DNA of 64,000 bases from Paralithodes platypus (GCA_032716605.1 CM064573.1:1389356-1453355), one strand, 5' to 3'; numbered from the stretch's first letter, positions 30,687-41,304 are shown. Notes: generated by a model from the sequence alone, not told the origin. Program-made: numbers and translations.

Positions 30687-30842
30687 TTGACAGCAAGCTA
30701 AATTTGTACATTTTTCGATAGAAAAATTTCTACGGCGAAGCCGGATTTCTCCATACAATGCTGGCTGGCTATCGCTCGCCAGGAAGAAATTGACACCTGG
30801 ATGGGGATAAACGTCTTTAAACAGTTGGCTGAGTGGGGCCAG
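30506..30842. mobile_element. MITE A3
   Basis: Left TTAA at 30502-30505. A (TA)n run (30649-30681) has expanded between core and hairpin. The right arm stops at GTGGGGCC (30840), where CR1-2 3' UTR sequence starts, so the right end is lost. Confidence 0.85.
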
Positions 30843-30845
30843 AAA

Positions 30846-31060
30846 TAGTACAAAGGAATGCAAAGGAAATAAAGCAACAACATGTCTAGCGTCCCCTCGC
30901 CCTCCAAAAACACCGATGATTCAAGTGTTCAAACAGTGGTTTAGAGTGGGTAAGGGAAAATTGGAATGGGAAGAACTGCCCTGGAACTAATGCCCGTGGA
31001 AGGATTAGGAAGTTAGTAGGGGACAGATGGGTTAGTAACATAACACCGTTGTAAGTATTC
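30846..31060 (-). mobile_element. CR1-2 LINE 3' UTR fragment
   Basis: AGTACAAAGGAATGCAAAGG through GGGGACAGATGGGTTAGTAA is the 3' UTR of CR1-2 in minus orientation, without coding sequence. It begins exactly at the truncated end of MITE A3. Confidence 0.8.
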
Positions 31061-31131
31061 TTTCGTACCGGTATATCTGGGAAAAGAGAGTACGGTAACG
31101 TCTTAGTTATTTTAAACGCAATATCTTTGAT

Positions 31132-31280
31132 GAATTAAGTAACACCTCGTTCTTAACATTAATTATCAACTACAAACCCCAATGTACTTGAATAAACTAA
31201 TGAAAGCATATGGTCCTCCCTTGATTCGAACTCGGGACACCACACCCAGAACATAAGCATCTAAATCATTACACCACCAA
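31132..31280 (-). mobile_element. tRNA-derived SINE S1, minus copy
   Basis: Reverse complement of the SINE at 24905-25050. The B-box is seen as GATTCGAACTCGGGAC (31212 on) and the tail as CGTTCTTAACATTAATTATC. The TTAA at 31153-31156 is uninterrupted. Confidence 0.8.
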
Positions 31281-31324
31281 CAGGGAAAATAAAAACATAA
31301 ATATTTGCAAATGCAGTCAGTTGC

Positions 31325-31477
31325 AGATTTATGCAAGGTATTTGTCTAGGCGAAGCTTGAAAGCATCAACGGTGCTGCCGTATATAACGAAGCCCATTTC
31401 ACAAGTTGACAACTCGATTGAAGACGACATTCTTAGACTCGTGTGAGTTAAAAGATTTACCAATTGTTTTGCAATTA
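31325..31477 (-). mobile_element. CR1-2 LINE coding-end fragment
   Basis: Minus-strand piece of the CR1-2 C-terminus (LDKYLA, then VVNL-type region) with several small deletions. It ends at GCAATTATTAA, where MITE B11 starts. Confidence 0.75.
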
Positions 31478-31481
31478 TTAA

Positions 31482-31833
31482 GGGGAGACAGGCCGTTTTT
31501 CTGGTCCCCTTCTTCCTCGTGTTTAGCCCCATTTGTTTTCAGATTTTATGACGTTCGGTCCATTAGTTTGGCGATTTTAATACCTTTCACCCCATTTCAT
31601 TGTCAATTTTAAGGCCTTTCGTGCCATTTAGGTGTCGATTTTTTCCTGGCGAGTGATAGAGAGCCTGACATTTTAAGAGGACGCGCCTTCGGCCGGGACA
31701 TATTCTACCGAAAAATGTACAAATTTATCTTGAAGGGGGGTCTAGGGGGTGTTTCTAAGCTTGATGTAGGTCTAGCAAGGAAACTAAGAAATATAGGAAT
31801 ACATGAATTAATAGATAAAAGGCCAGTCTCCCC
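31482..31833 (-). mobile_element. MITE B11
   Basis: Reverse copy flanked by TTAA at 31478-31481 and 31834-31837. The core has GAGTGATAGAGAGCC instead of the consensus. It separates two CR1-2 copies. Confidence 0.88.
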
Positions 31834-32055
31834 TTAAAGGAGGAGTACAAAGGAAATCAAGCAACAACAGTTCTAGTGACTCTTCTAGGCTGCTTGTCCT
31901 CCAAAACACTGATGATCAAGTGTCCACACAGTGGTTTAGAGTGGGTAAGGGAACATTGGAAAGGGAACTACTGCCCTGGAACTAATGTCCGTGGCAGGAC
32001 TAGGAAGTTAGTAGGGGACATATGGGTTAGTAACTGAGGAGAGGATAAAATAAAG

Positions 32056-32973
32056 TTATTCATTTACAAACGCAGTCAGTCGCGGGTTTGATGCGAGATA
32101 TTTGTCTAGGCGGAGTTTAAATGAATCAACGGTGCTGCAGTCTATAACGTCTCGGGGAAGCCCATTCCACAAGTTGACAACTCGATTGAAGAAGAAATTC
32201 TTAGATTCGTGTGAGTTAAAAGATTTACCAATAATTTTGCAACCGTTTCCCCGCGTGTAATTAGATTGGTCGATAGTGAAGTTCATACAGTTCATATTGT
32301 CGATGCCTTTGATGATTTTGAACACTTGAATTAAGTCACCTCTTAATCTGCGCTGGGTTAAAGGAAATAGATTTAATTCTCTAAGACGCTCTTCGTATGG
32401 TTTGTTCTTTAGGCTAGGTATCATTTTGGTAACTCTACGTTGAACTCGTTCTAGCTTGTTTATGTCTTTTTGGTAATTAGGGCACCAGGATTGAACGCAG
32501 TATTCCAGAAGAGGGCGGACTAAGGAATTGTAAAGGGTTAGGATAACGTCTTTGGATTTATGCTCAAATGACCTGCCTATAAAGCCAATTATTTTGTTTG
32601 CCTTCTTAACAACTTCTGAACATTGTTGACTCAGTTTTAGGTTACTCGATATTGTTACTCCCAGATCGGTTTCTCTGTTTACATTCTTAAGCTGAGTGCC
32701 ATTCATCGAATAGTTTGCTTTCTCATTTAGGTATCCGATATGTAGTACTTTACATTTATCCGCATTGAAACTCATTTGCCAAATTTGGGCCCAATGTGAC
32801 AATTTATCTAGATTGTGTTGCATATCGTCAACTTGATCTTTTGAGAGTACGCTATTTGCAATTTTTGTATCGTCAGCAAATTTTGAGATTGTACAGGTGA
32901 GACCCTCATCTATGTCGTTGATGTAAATTAGAAAGAGAATTGGTCCTAGTACCGATCCCTGGGGTACCCCAGG
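32056..32973 (-). pseudogene. CR1-2 reverse transcriptase, C-terminal part
   Basis: Encodes motif 4 onward of a CR1-like reverse transcriptase: GVPQGSVLGPILFLIYIND (residues about 7-25), KFADDTKIA with the catalytic Asp pair (36-44), then MSFNADKCKVLHIG, TDLGVTISSNLK, LVRPLLEYCVQSW and KLERVQRRVTKMI. The C-terminus is VVNLWNGLPRDVIDCSTVDS, with a stop after FVNE. The apparent start codon belongs to the inserted element. The frame is intact for over 300 codons, so the copy is young, but it lacks everything upstream of motif 4 in this piece. Confidence 0.88.
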
Positions 32974-34420
32974 AAAATGAGAAACCACTTAGAAACATTT
33001 AACTTAATCAATTCTTCTCAGCATGGATTCACTCAGGGACGGTCTTGCCTTACTAATTTGCTTAGTTTTTTCTCAGAGGTATATGAAGCAGTAGATAATG
33101 ACAAGTCATATGATATTATATATTTAGATTTCAGTAAAGCTTTCGACAGAGTCCCTCATGAGAGATTGATGAGAAAGGTGGAGGCACATGGAATAGGTGG
33201 GGCGTTGTTGGGATGGATTAGGTCATGGCTAATTGGTAGGAAGCAGAGAGTCAGCATAAATGGTACCAAGTCAGAATGGGGAGCAGTCAAAAGTGGTGTC
33301 CCCCAGGGATCGGTATTAGGTCCCCTGTTGTTTCTTATATACATAAATGACCTAGATTTAGGTATAACTAGTAGGATAAGTAAATTCGCAGACGATACTA
33401 AAATAGGGAGATCAATTGATTCAGATAGCGATATAGAGTGCCTCCAAAGGGATCTAGATACCTTACATGAATGGTCAGTAAATTGGCAGATGAAGTTTAA
33501 CATTGACAAATGCAAGGTATTAAAGATAGGGAAGATGCAAACAAATGTTAAATATAAACTAGCTAATTTAGAATTAGAAAATTCAGACTGCGAGAAAGAT
33601 CTAGGTGTGTTTGTTAGCAATGATTTGAAGCCTAGAAAACAGTGTATAAGCGTTCGTAATAAGGCAAACAGGATTCTCGGGTTCAGCTCTAGGAGTGTGA
33701 GTAACAGAACTGCTGATGTTATCTTAAAACTTTACTTGTCATTAGTGAGACCCCATATGGATTATGCTGTCCAATTTTGGTGTCCTTATTACAGAATGGA
33801 CATAGATTCATTGGAGAGAGTACAGCGTAGAATGACAAAAATGATCCATAATATTAGAAATCTTTCGTATGAAGAAAGGTTGAAGAAATTAGGTTTACAT
33901 TCGTTAGAGAGACGCAGAGTTAGAGGGGATGTGATAGAGGTGTTCAAGTGGGTTAGTGGGATTAACAAAGGGGACATGACAAATGTACTAAAGATCAGTG
34001 ATAGCGAAAGAACTCGTACCAATGGTTTCAAATTAGATAAATTTCGTTTCAGAAAAGATATAGGCAAGTATTGGTTTGGTAACAGAGTTGTAGATGGGTG
34101 GAATGGACTACCAAGTGCTATAGTGGGATCTAAAACTGTAGGGAGCTTTAAGATAAAATTGGATAAGCATATGGAGGAGAAGGGTTGGGTGTGAAGGGGG
34201 ATCAGCCGGGTTGGGCCAATCAGCGCTCTGCAGACCCCCATAATCCTGCGTTAATCTCTAACCGTTTTGGTAAGATGATCCTCAGGGTATTAGAGTGTGA
34301 AGCCTATAATTGGGCTTTGTAATTGAATTGGGGTTGTGTGGGACAGGGATCTGCCTTGCTTAGGCCAATCGGCTTTCTGCAGACTCCCATTTTCTTATGT
34401 TCTTATGTTCTTATGTACCC
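32974..34420 (+). mobile_element. CR1-1 LINE nested in CR1-2
   Basis: A 5'-truncated CR1-type element. Its reverse transcriptase frame is intact from the QHGF motif to the stop at 34192-34194. The 3' UTR has two related blocks (GGGCCAATCAGCGCTCTGC, AGGCCAATCGGCTTTCTGC). It ends in three units of the octamer TTCTTATG at 34393-34418, and a terminal octamer repeat is characteristic of CR1 elements. It is inserted in the opposite orientation to its host element. Confidence 0.9.
32977..34194 (+). pseudogene. CR1-1 reverse transcriptase (5'-truncated)
   Basis: 405 codons without a break. Motifs: SQHGFTQGRSCLTNLL (residues 14-29), IYLDFSKAFDRVPHE with the first catalytic Asp (48-62), SGVPQGSVLGPLLFLIYIND (106-125), KFADDTKIG with the Asp pair (136-144), FNIDKCKVLKIG, EKDLGVFVSNDLK, VRPHMDYAVQFW and the SLERVQRRMTKMI thumb. 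C-terminus WFGNRVVDGWNGLPSAIVGS. The palm is complete, but the endonuclease and the first RT motifs are missing because of 5' truncation, so it is not an autonomous copy. The ATG at 32977 is internal to the ancestral protein. Confidence 0.88.
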
Positions 34421-34564
34421 AGCTACTTACATTGGTCCATTTAGATGCCTTACCGTTTATGACTACCTTTTGCTTTCTGTCGCTGAGCCAATTTTCTATC
34501 CATTTCAACACACCGTCTTGTATTCCATGCGCTTTTAGTTTTAGCAGTAAACGTTTGTGGGGAA

Positions 34565-34825
34565 CTTTGAGGAGGAGGAGGAGGAGGAGGAGAGTTGAGT
34601 GGCACGGGTGACTGGGTGGCCAGTCAGGTGGATAACTGATAGACTGGTTGATGGAGGGACGGGTAAATTGACTGGTTAAATGATTGGTTTTACAGACGGC
34701 TGGGAACACGTACTGATTGGCTTAAGCCTTTTATTATTATTATTATTATTATTAGTAGTAGTAGTAGTAGTAGTAGTAGTAATAGTAGTAGTAGTAGTAG
34801 TAGTATAATTATTATTATTTTTATT

Positions 34826-34866
<41 letters not shown>

Positions 34867-34870
34867 GGAC
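34565..34870. repeat. (GGA)n, GACTGG-rich spacer, (ATT)n/(AGT)n
   Basis: GGA triplets at 34570-34592, irregular TGACTGG/TGATTGG motifs at 34600-34720, then ATT and AGT triplet repeats at 34731-34866. Confidence 0.9.
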
Positions 34871-34987
34871 AGGATAATTGCCTGTGTGGCGTGTTGAAAT
34901 CTAAACTGTCAGACCAATTACGCCTGTCATAAATTAACTGGAGGTAACTTATATAATGATGACTGGATAATGAAAGGGTTGTATTAA

Positions 34988-35028
34988 GGGGGGATGGGCG
35001 TATTTATTTGCTCATTTGTTTATATTAA

Positions 35029-35090
<62 letters not shown>

Positions 35091-35367
35091 TTTCCTCCAT
35101 AGCCCTCCGTCAAGCTTACCCCCACTTCCCCCCCCCCCCAAAAAAAAATCCTCCTGCAAGATAAATTTGTCAATAGGAAAATGTTAAAATGTTTCCTATC
35201 GCTCGCCATGAAAAAATCGACACCTAAATGACACGAAAAGTCTTTATAAATTGACAAAAAAAATGGGTCGAAAAGTGTTAAAACCGCCAAACTAATGGAA
35301 CGAACGTCCTAAAATCTCTAAGCTAATGGGGCTAAACATGAGGGAGAAAAAGCAGCTACCTCCCCTT
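34988..35367 (+). mobile_element. MITE B12
   Basis: Long-ended forward copy. TTAA at 34984-34987. It contains an (AT)n expansion at 35032-35080, and the second hairpin has been lost by deletion between AAATGTT and TATCGCTCGCC. The right end TCCCCTTTAG is diverged. Confidence 0.82.
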
Positions 35368-35430
35368 TAGTCCCCTCCATGTCTTCTAGTATTCGATTAC
35401 CTAGTTAGATAATAATACAATCATACAATG

Positions 35431-36021
35431 TTCAGTCGGCCTAATAAGTGATGTCTCGGCACCAAGTATATTTTGATCAATAATTGGTATCATCAATGTC
35501 TAAACTTGATTTATTGATTTCAAGTGAGATATACAAACATGTTCCTACACTTACTCACCCTATTCAACATCTGACAGACATTAATATAGCACAGAGCGAG
35601 CCAAACTTAATGACAGCTGAGACATAACTTATTAAGGAGGGTGACCTGTTTTTGTTCTGTCCTTTTCTATCTTTCTCTGGCTTGTATCCATTTGGCCCCA
35701 TGCAGCCTACTGTTTTAAGACGTTTATCCACATCCAGGTGTCAATTTCTTACTGGTGAGCGGTAGCGAGCCAGCATATTTGTTATTTGTGTTTGACAGCA
35801 GGCTAAATATGTACATTTTTCGATAGAAACATTTCTCCGGCGAAGCCGGATTTCTTCATATAATGCTGGCTCGCTATCGCTCGCCAGGAAGAAATCGACA
35901 CCTAGATGGGGATAAACGTCTTAAAATAGTTGGCTGAATGGGGCCGAATGGATACAAGCCAGAGAAAGAGAGAAAAGGACAGAAATAACAAAGAGCAGGT
36001 CACCCCCCTTAATGCGACCGT
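35431..36021. mobile_element. MITE J1, interrupted by MITE A4
   Basis: Left part 35431-35635 and right tip TTAATGCGACCGT (36009-36021), with MITE A4 between. It matches J2 at 45133-45348 throughout (TCGGCACCAAGTAT, TCAATAATTGGTATCA, ATGTTCCTACACTTAC). The insertion is at the TTAA of its terminal ACTTATTAA motif. Confidence 0.82.
35636..36008. mobile_element. MITE A4, complete
   Basis: Both ends are intact: TTAAGGAGGGTGACCTG (TTAA 35632-35635) and GGTCACCCCCCTTAA (TTAA 36009-36012). The arms pair over more than 100 bp. With its target known from MITE J2, this copy gives the cleanest definition of family A boundaries. Confidence 0.92.
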
Positions 36022-36045
36022 AAAGTACTATACTGCACATTAGAG

Positions 36046-36333
36046 AATACGTCAAGATATGAGCTTTATTACGTTGGACATCAGTAACTTATAAAACTGA
36101 TATGAACGTCATCAGTTAATACGTCAAGATATGAGCTTTATTACGTTGGACATCAGTAACTTATAAAACTGATATGAACGTCATCAGTTAATACGTCAAG
36201 ATATGAGCTTTATTACGTTGCACATCAGTAACTTATAAAACTGATATGAACGTCATCAGTTAATACGTCAAGATATGAGCTTTATTACGTTGGACATCAG
36301 TAACTTATAAAACTGATATGAACGTCATCAGTT
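36046..36333. repeat. 72-bp minisatellite, 4 copies
   Basis: The unit begins AATACGTCAAGATATGAGC and ends GAACGTCATCAGTT. Copies are almost identical; one has GTTGCACATC instead of GTTGGACATC. Confidence 0.95.
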
Positions 36334-36539
36334 AATCACGGCATAAGAAACTACACTCGTAATTCAATCCTGGGCCTTATATTTTGTCCATGTATCACGG
36401 AGGGGAACGGAACTTATGTGGGCGACTGTACCAGAAGAGTAATAGGGGGAGGGAGGAGAGATGTTGATGGCTCTCAGCAGGGGGGATAATTACGCTGATA
36501 TTGGTAAGACGAATATGTATGAGTGGAGAGAGAGAGAGA

Positions 36540-37145
36540 GAGTTTTGCAAGGAGTTACAAGGAATAGTTAGTATCTCGGAGACTTTGCGGTCCATTCGGA
36601 GGAGATACTCGAAGTGGAAGGAGAGAGACTGTTTAGTGCACTACACTTTTTACAGAGTATGCACGATATTATCTCCTCTCTTCTTGAACTGCTCTACTGA
36701 AGAACTGTTTACAACTTCGGAGGGAAATTTGTTCCAGGTAGAACAAATCTTATTTGTGAAAAAGTTTCCACAGATACTAGTGCTGAACCTTTTCAATTCT
36801 AATTTCCAACCATGGATGCGTGTTGTATTCATATTGAGGCTAAACATGTTGCTATAATCCACATTGTCAAACCCATTAAGTATTTTAAATACTGCAATGA
36901 GCTGACCTCGTAGTCTGCGTGTCTCTAACGGAAAGAGATCAAGAGCTCTCAACCGGTCCTCATAGCTCATTCTTCTAAGCGATGGAATAAGCTTTGTAGC
37001 CCTAGCTTGTACTCTTTCCAGTCGCTCTATATCTTTCCTGAGTGCTGAGGACCAGAATTGAACATCATACTCCAAGAGAGGCCGTATCAGAGCGTTGTAA
37101 AGTGTGAGGACTATTTCCTTATTTCTATACTTAAATTGCCTCTTT
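36540..37145 (-). mobile_element. CR1-like LINE fragment (third family)
   Basis: The minus-strand coding part 37145-36650 includes LTLYNALIRPLLEYDVQFW, KDIERLERVQARATKLIPS and SYEDRLRALDLFPLETRR, and ends WNKFPSEVVNSSSV. This is the thumb and C-terminal tail of a CR1-like protein. The 3' side contains GGAATAGTTAGTATCTC, also present at 37888 on the plus strand. The RT palm is missing. A GA repeat closes the 5' side. Confidence 0.8.
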
Positions 37146-37159
37146 ACAAGTCAGCCACT

Positions 37160-37384
37160 TCGAGAGAGAGAGAGAGAGAGTGTGCGAGAGAGAGAGAGTG
37201 AGTGAGAGGAGAGAGAACGCTGGATGTTATCGCTGTCAGTTTCTTTGCTCTTCCATTAATGTGACGTATTGTTTGCCACAGTAGCTATCTGGCGGACCCA
37301 TCCCTTACCTTGTCTACCTGCTGAGAACCATAAACAACCCAGGAAAAACCCTTTCACCTTATACTTGAAATTCTTATCTTTTTC

Positions 37385-37456
<72 letters not shown>

Positions 37457-37765
37457 CGCTGTCAGTTTCTTTGCTCTTCAATTAATGTGACTTATTGTTT
37501 GCCTAAGTAGCTCTCTGGCGGACCCATCCCTTACCTGTCTACCTGCTGAGTGTCTACCTGCTGGCAACCATAAACAACGTAGATATTACCCCTTCACTTT
37601 ATACCTGTTACATTCTCCCTTTTATAATGTATTTTCTTCTTCTTCTTCTTCTTCTTCTTCTTCTTCATTTGCTTCTTCTCTCTACGTTAGTTTATCTTCT
37701 AGTTATCTTACCTTTTCTCTCTCGATCGGTCTAACTCATTCCCTCTTCCATCTCTCTTTCGCTTC

Positions 37766-37848
<83 letters not shown>

Positions 37849-37850
37849 AA
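37160..37850. repeat. GA/CT microsatellites and a duplicated unique segment
   Basis: GA at 37161-37212. CT at 37389-37452 and 37768-37848. TTC at 37630-37668. The segment TATCGCTGTCAGTTTCTTTG to CCTGTCTACCTGCTGAG is present at 37228-37325 and 37454-37550, so the CT repeat lies within a tandem duplication of about 225 bp. Confidence 0.9.
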
Positions 37851-38040
37851 ATAATATGAATCTAAATCTGAATCTCTAGGAACACAGGGAATGGTTAGTA
37901 TTACAAAGATCCTGCGGTTCATTCCGGGGAGATAGTCTAAGTGTCTATGTATTATGTAATTTGTTTAAGATGATACTATTGTATGAACAGCCATTGTATA
38001 TTTAATGGAAATAAAATAATCTGAATCTGAATCTCTCTCT
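37850..38040 (+). mobile_element. LINE 3' tail with (TGAATC)n
   Basis: GGGAATGGTTAGTATTAC, TTCATTCCGGGGAGATAG and AATGGAAATAAAATAATCTG end in (TGAATC)n. It shares blocks with 36550-36610 (inverted) and 17235-17275, so it is the 3' UTR of the third CR1-like family. Confidence 0.65.
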
Positions 38041-38279
38041 CTCTCCAACCTCCTATTTCTTTTTACTTGGTTATTGATATTTCGTTTTCTTCATTTATTT
38101 ATTAATTAATTTTAAGTACCGACAACATTAGGAGGCACAATTATGACACACCGGCGAACTATTATGATATATTGCTCGAAGCACACAGATCAAATTGCTT
38201 GGATTCATAAGTTATCGTTCATCGTCTTGATTTTATCGTTAGGCAATGTTCACGTATTCCTGACCTCAAGTGTACTTAA

Positions 38280-39121
38280 GGGGGGTCACCGTTTTTTTTT
38301 TCTTTCTCTCCTTTTCTCTCTTTCCGTGGCTTGTATCCATTCGGCCCCATTCAGCCAACTGTTTTAAGATTTTTTTTTTTTTTTTTCTATATTCCAACTA
38401 CTCCCTCTCGGGCATAGGCTGATAGCCTTTACACTCTACCGCTGAACACGGTGAGGCCCGTGAGGTCTTGTTCCAGTCTAGGGAGTGAGACATGCGAAGC
38501 ACCCCGACTCGAAGCAATCCCATCTCTGAAGCCGCCTCGCCTCTGCGCTTCACAGTCTCATCCCCCACACTCGGACCCTCACTCTCAGAACGCCACCTAT
38601 TGAGCAATTAACTCACTAGGCATATTTTTGAATATGGGAATATTCATACAGTGCTATTTTAATCAGAGAACAATGAGGGTATTTTTTTTTTTTTTTTTGG
38701 CATTTCGGTGTGCTGTGGTAATGCACTGATACCCAGGTACAGCACAAATTCCATCCCAATAATATCTTCCCATTGACATATTGGGATTCGAACCCGGGTC
38801 CATTGTATTACCAGTCCAGTAGCAAGACCACTTCGCCACACCTCCCCCATCGAGATGTTTATTTCTTCCTGGCGAGCGATAGCGAGCCAGCATTGTATGG
38901 AGAAATCCGGCTTCGCCGGAGAAATTTTTCTATCGAAAAAATTACAAATTTAGCTTGCTGTCAATACAAAAATATATATATGCTGGCTCGCTACCGCTCG
39001 CCAGGAAAGTATTGACACCTGGATGGGGGTTAACGTCTTAAAACAGTAGGCTGAATGGGGCCGAATGGATACAAACCAAAGAGAGAGGGAGAGAAAGAGA
39101 AAAAAAGCGATGTGGGCTCTC
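38280..39121. mobile_element. MITE A5, split by SINE G
   Basis: Left arm from TTAA (38276-38279) to GTTTTAAGA (38370), right part from CCCCATCGAGATG (38845) to TTAA at 39122-39125. Both hairpins are intact (CCGGCTTCGCCGG; TTTTTCTATCGAAAAAA). The SINE removed or displaced about 8 bp of the arm. Confidence 0.85.
38371..38848 (-). mobile_element. SINE family G, copy 2, inside MITE A5
   Basis: Closely matches 23600-24068. The poly(A) tail appears as T at 38371-38387 on the left and the tRNA-like head (GGGATTCGAACCCGGGTCC at 38784 on, plus-strand reading) on the right. The poly(A) end adjacent to the MITE arm fixes its orientation as minus. Confidence 0.85.
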
Positions 39122-39186
39122 TTAACTGATTTTAGATTATTTCGTTGGATCACTCGGCACAAAAATATGATGTCAATCTTAACATT

Positions 39187-39187
39187 A

Positions 39188-39246
<59 letters not shown>
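39187..39246. repeat. (TG)n microsatellite
   Basis: About 30 TG units. The 300 bp after it (39247-39545) is unique, with a direct repeat of TTTGTATCTAAATTCTAT at 39412 and 39522. Confidence 0.95.
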
Positions 39247-39247
<1 letters not shown>

Positions 39248-39547
39248 CATGTCTTGTTTTCTTCCAAGTCATGACCTTAATTCTCAGTCATCTTCCAGTG
39301 GCAATGTATCACCCTTCCCGACTCCTCACTTCAATTCTCATTAATCATTCTCTCGCAGCTTATTTTCACAAACTTCTCGTTTTCGTCTACGAAGTGGGAT
39401 ACATAATTTGGTCTTTGTATCTAAATTCTATGTGCTCAAACATAATTATATCATCCCTCTAATTAATCATTATGGCTCCAAAATGATTGATTGGATGATT
39501 GACACAGGATATGATTTGGCCTTTGTATCTAAATTCTATATGATTAA

Positions 39548-39870
39548 GGGGAGATATCCACCTGGAGGATTTTTTTCTGGACCCCTTTCCCCCTCATGTT
39601 TAGCCCCGTTGCTTTTGAGATTTTAAGACGTTCGCCCCGTTAGTTTGACGATTTTAAGAACCCTCGCCCCATTTAAGTCAATTTTAAGACCATTCGTGCC
39701 ATTTAGGTGTCGATTTTTTCCTGGTGAGCGATAGCGAGCCTGTAATTTAAGGGGAACCGGCCTACGGCCGGGAAATTTTTCTACCGAAAATGTACAAATT
39801 TATATTGAAACTCTAGGGGGAGTAATTTTAAGATTGATGGAAGTCTAGGGAATCAACTAAAAACCTCCCC
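39548..39870 (-). mobile_element. MITE B13
   Basis: Complete reverse copy with TTAA at 39544-39547 and 39871-39874. The hairpin loop has changed to TAC while the stem is kept (CCGGCCTACGGCCGG). Confidence 0.9.
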
Positions 39871-40084
39871 TTAAAAACATAATATCATCCCTTTTATTAG
39901 AGCATTATGGCACTGTAATGGTTTATTGGTACAGGCTAGATAACTTGGTATTTGCATATTTCCTTCCACTTTATCACACTTAAACATTAGGCTATTCAGT
40001 GTGCAGTTGGGTCTGAGTACATGATTTGATTGATCAGTATTCGATAAATGGATATATAATCGTAGTCATGTACTTAACCTTTAA

Positions 40085-40212
40085 CTGTCTTGATGGTGTA
40101 ATGGTTAGAGGGTTTGAGATATGCATGTGGTAACCCAGGTTCGAATCCCGGGAGGATCACATGCTTGGGCGATGTTTGGTGTTGGGAGTGAAGTAAATAA
40201 ATTTGATTGTCA
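40085..40212 (+). mobile_element. tRNA-derived SINE S2
   Basis: The head GATGGTGTAATGGTTAGAGG with B-box GGTTCGAATCC (40139-40149) is followed by GATCACATGCTT and GTTGGGAGTGAAGT. It ends AAATAAATTTGATTGTC. Related to the copies at 55612 and 53690. Confidence 0.75.
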
Positions 40213-40214
40213 CA

Positions 40215-40540
40215 CGATCTCTCCGGCCATCTGTTCCCTCTCACTCATCCCTCCCCCACATCCCTCATCCCTCCCCCTCTCCCTTCCCTTCACCCCTCCC
40301 CCTCATCCCTCACCCTCACCCCTCACCCTCACCCTCACCCTTCCCTTCACTTCACCCCTCCCCCTCATCCCTCACCCTCACCCCTCACCCTCACCCTCAC
40401 CCTTCCCTTCACTTCACCCCTCCCCCTCATCCCTCACCCTCACCCCTCACCCTCACCCTCACCCTTCCCTTCACTTCACCCCTCCCCCTCATCCCTTATC
40501 CCTCCCCCTCATCCCTCACCCTGACTGTGACTCAATTTAG
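40215..40540. repeat. 62-bp C-rich minisatellite
   Basis: The unit CATCCCTCACCCTCACCCC to CCCTTCACTTCACCCCTCC recurs with an exact 62-bp period (CATCC at 40303, 40365, 40427, 40489). The complementary strand is G-rich. Three open frames here are compositional. Confidence 0.92.
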
Positions 40541-40574
40541 GAGTCCCTTAGGAGGTCCCTTGATCACTGTGGTG

Positions 40575-41100
40575 GTGCGGGTGGGGGGGGGGGGGGAGGC
40601 TGAGTGAGAGGCGGTTCACCTTTATTGTTTTCCAATTCACTGTATACATTCTTGTCATCTTAGGCGGGCGTCTATTAGTTATCTTACACTGTTGTCAATA
40701 TGTTAGTTTGATAAATAAACCTATTAATATATATCTCCTTCCCCCCGGGGGGGGGGGGGGGGGGGGTGAGGGGACAGAAATGTGTTTGCTTAAGACCTAT
40801 TCTGGTACCCCATTAGTATACATGCCAAGTACGGCCTCTCCATCTTGAATACTGAGGGAGTCCCCCCCCCCCCCCCCTCCCCGTACACACACTTGAAACC
40901 TATTTTGGTACCCCCTTAGTATGCATGCCAAGTATGGGCTCTCCAACTTGAAAACTGAGGTAGTTGGAGGGGGTGGAGGGCTCCCCCCCCCCCTCCCCCC
41001 TCTCAACTTAAAATCTATTCCGGCAACCCCTTAGTATGCATGCCAAGCATGGGCTCGCCATCTTGAAAACTGGGGGAGTATATCGTGAACAGACAGAAAG
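40575..41100. repeat. G/C homopolymers and 100-116 bp degenerate triplication
   Basis: G runs at 40583-40597 and 40747-40766. Three diverged copies of TATTNNGGTACCCC.TTAGTA, GCATGCCAAG and CTTGAAAACTGAGG start near 40797, 40897 and 41013, separated by C runs. (AT)n follows at 41118-41182. Confidence 0.8.
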
Positions 41101-41114
41101 TTGCCCTACATACA

Positions 41115-41189
<75 letters not shown>

Positions 41190-41304
41190 CCCAAATATAA
41201 CCACTGTCCCCTTAATCTGGCAAGAAATTGGCTTGTCCTCATATGAATTATTCGGATATTACAATGTTTTTAAAACCAAATGTGTGTTTATTAGCGAAAA
41301 CTCG

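Larger units (their letters stand above)
31843..34568 (-). mobile_element. CR1-2 LINE, split by CR1-1 insertion
   Basis: A minus-strand CR1-like element in two pieces. The 5' piece (34568 to about 34419) encodes VPHKRLLLKLKAHGIQ to WTNVSSW. The 3' piece (32973 to 31843) continues GVPQGSVLGP and runs through the stop and 3' UTR. Between them sits a plus-strand CR1-1. The short overlap GTACCC at both junctions (about 32967 and 34415-34420) looks like the target duplication. The 5' end is truncated at a GGA repeat near 34570. Confidence 0.85.

Noticed and set aside
32977..34194. Host reverse transcriptase gene
   Set aside because: The frame is long and intact, but the octamer tail, 5' truncation and nested insertion show a CR1 copy.
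40094..40165. Functional tRNA gene near 40.1 kb
   Set aside because: The B-box is perfect but arms do not pair and the sequence recurs as SINE S2.
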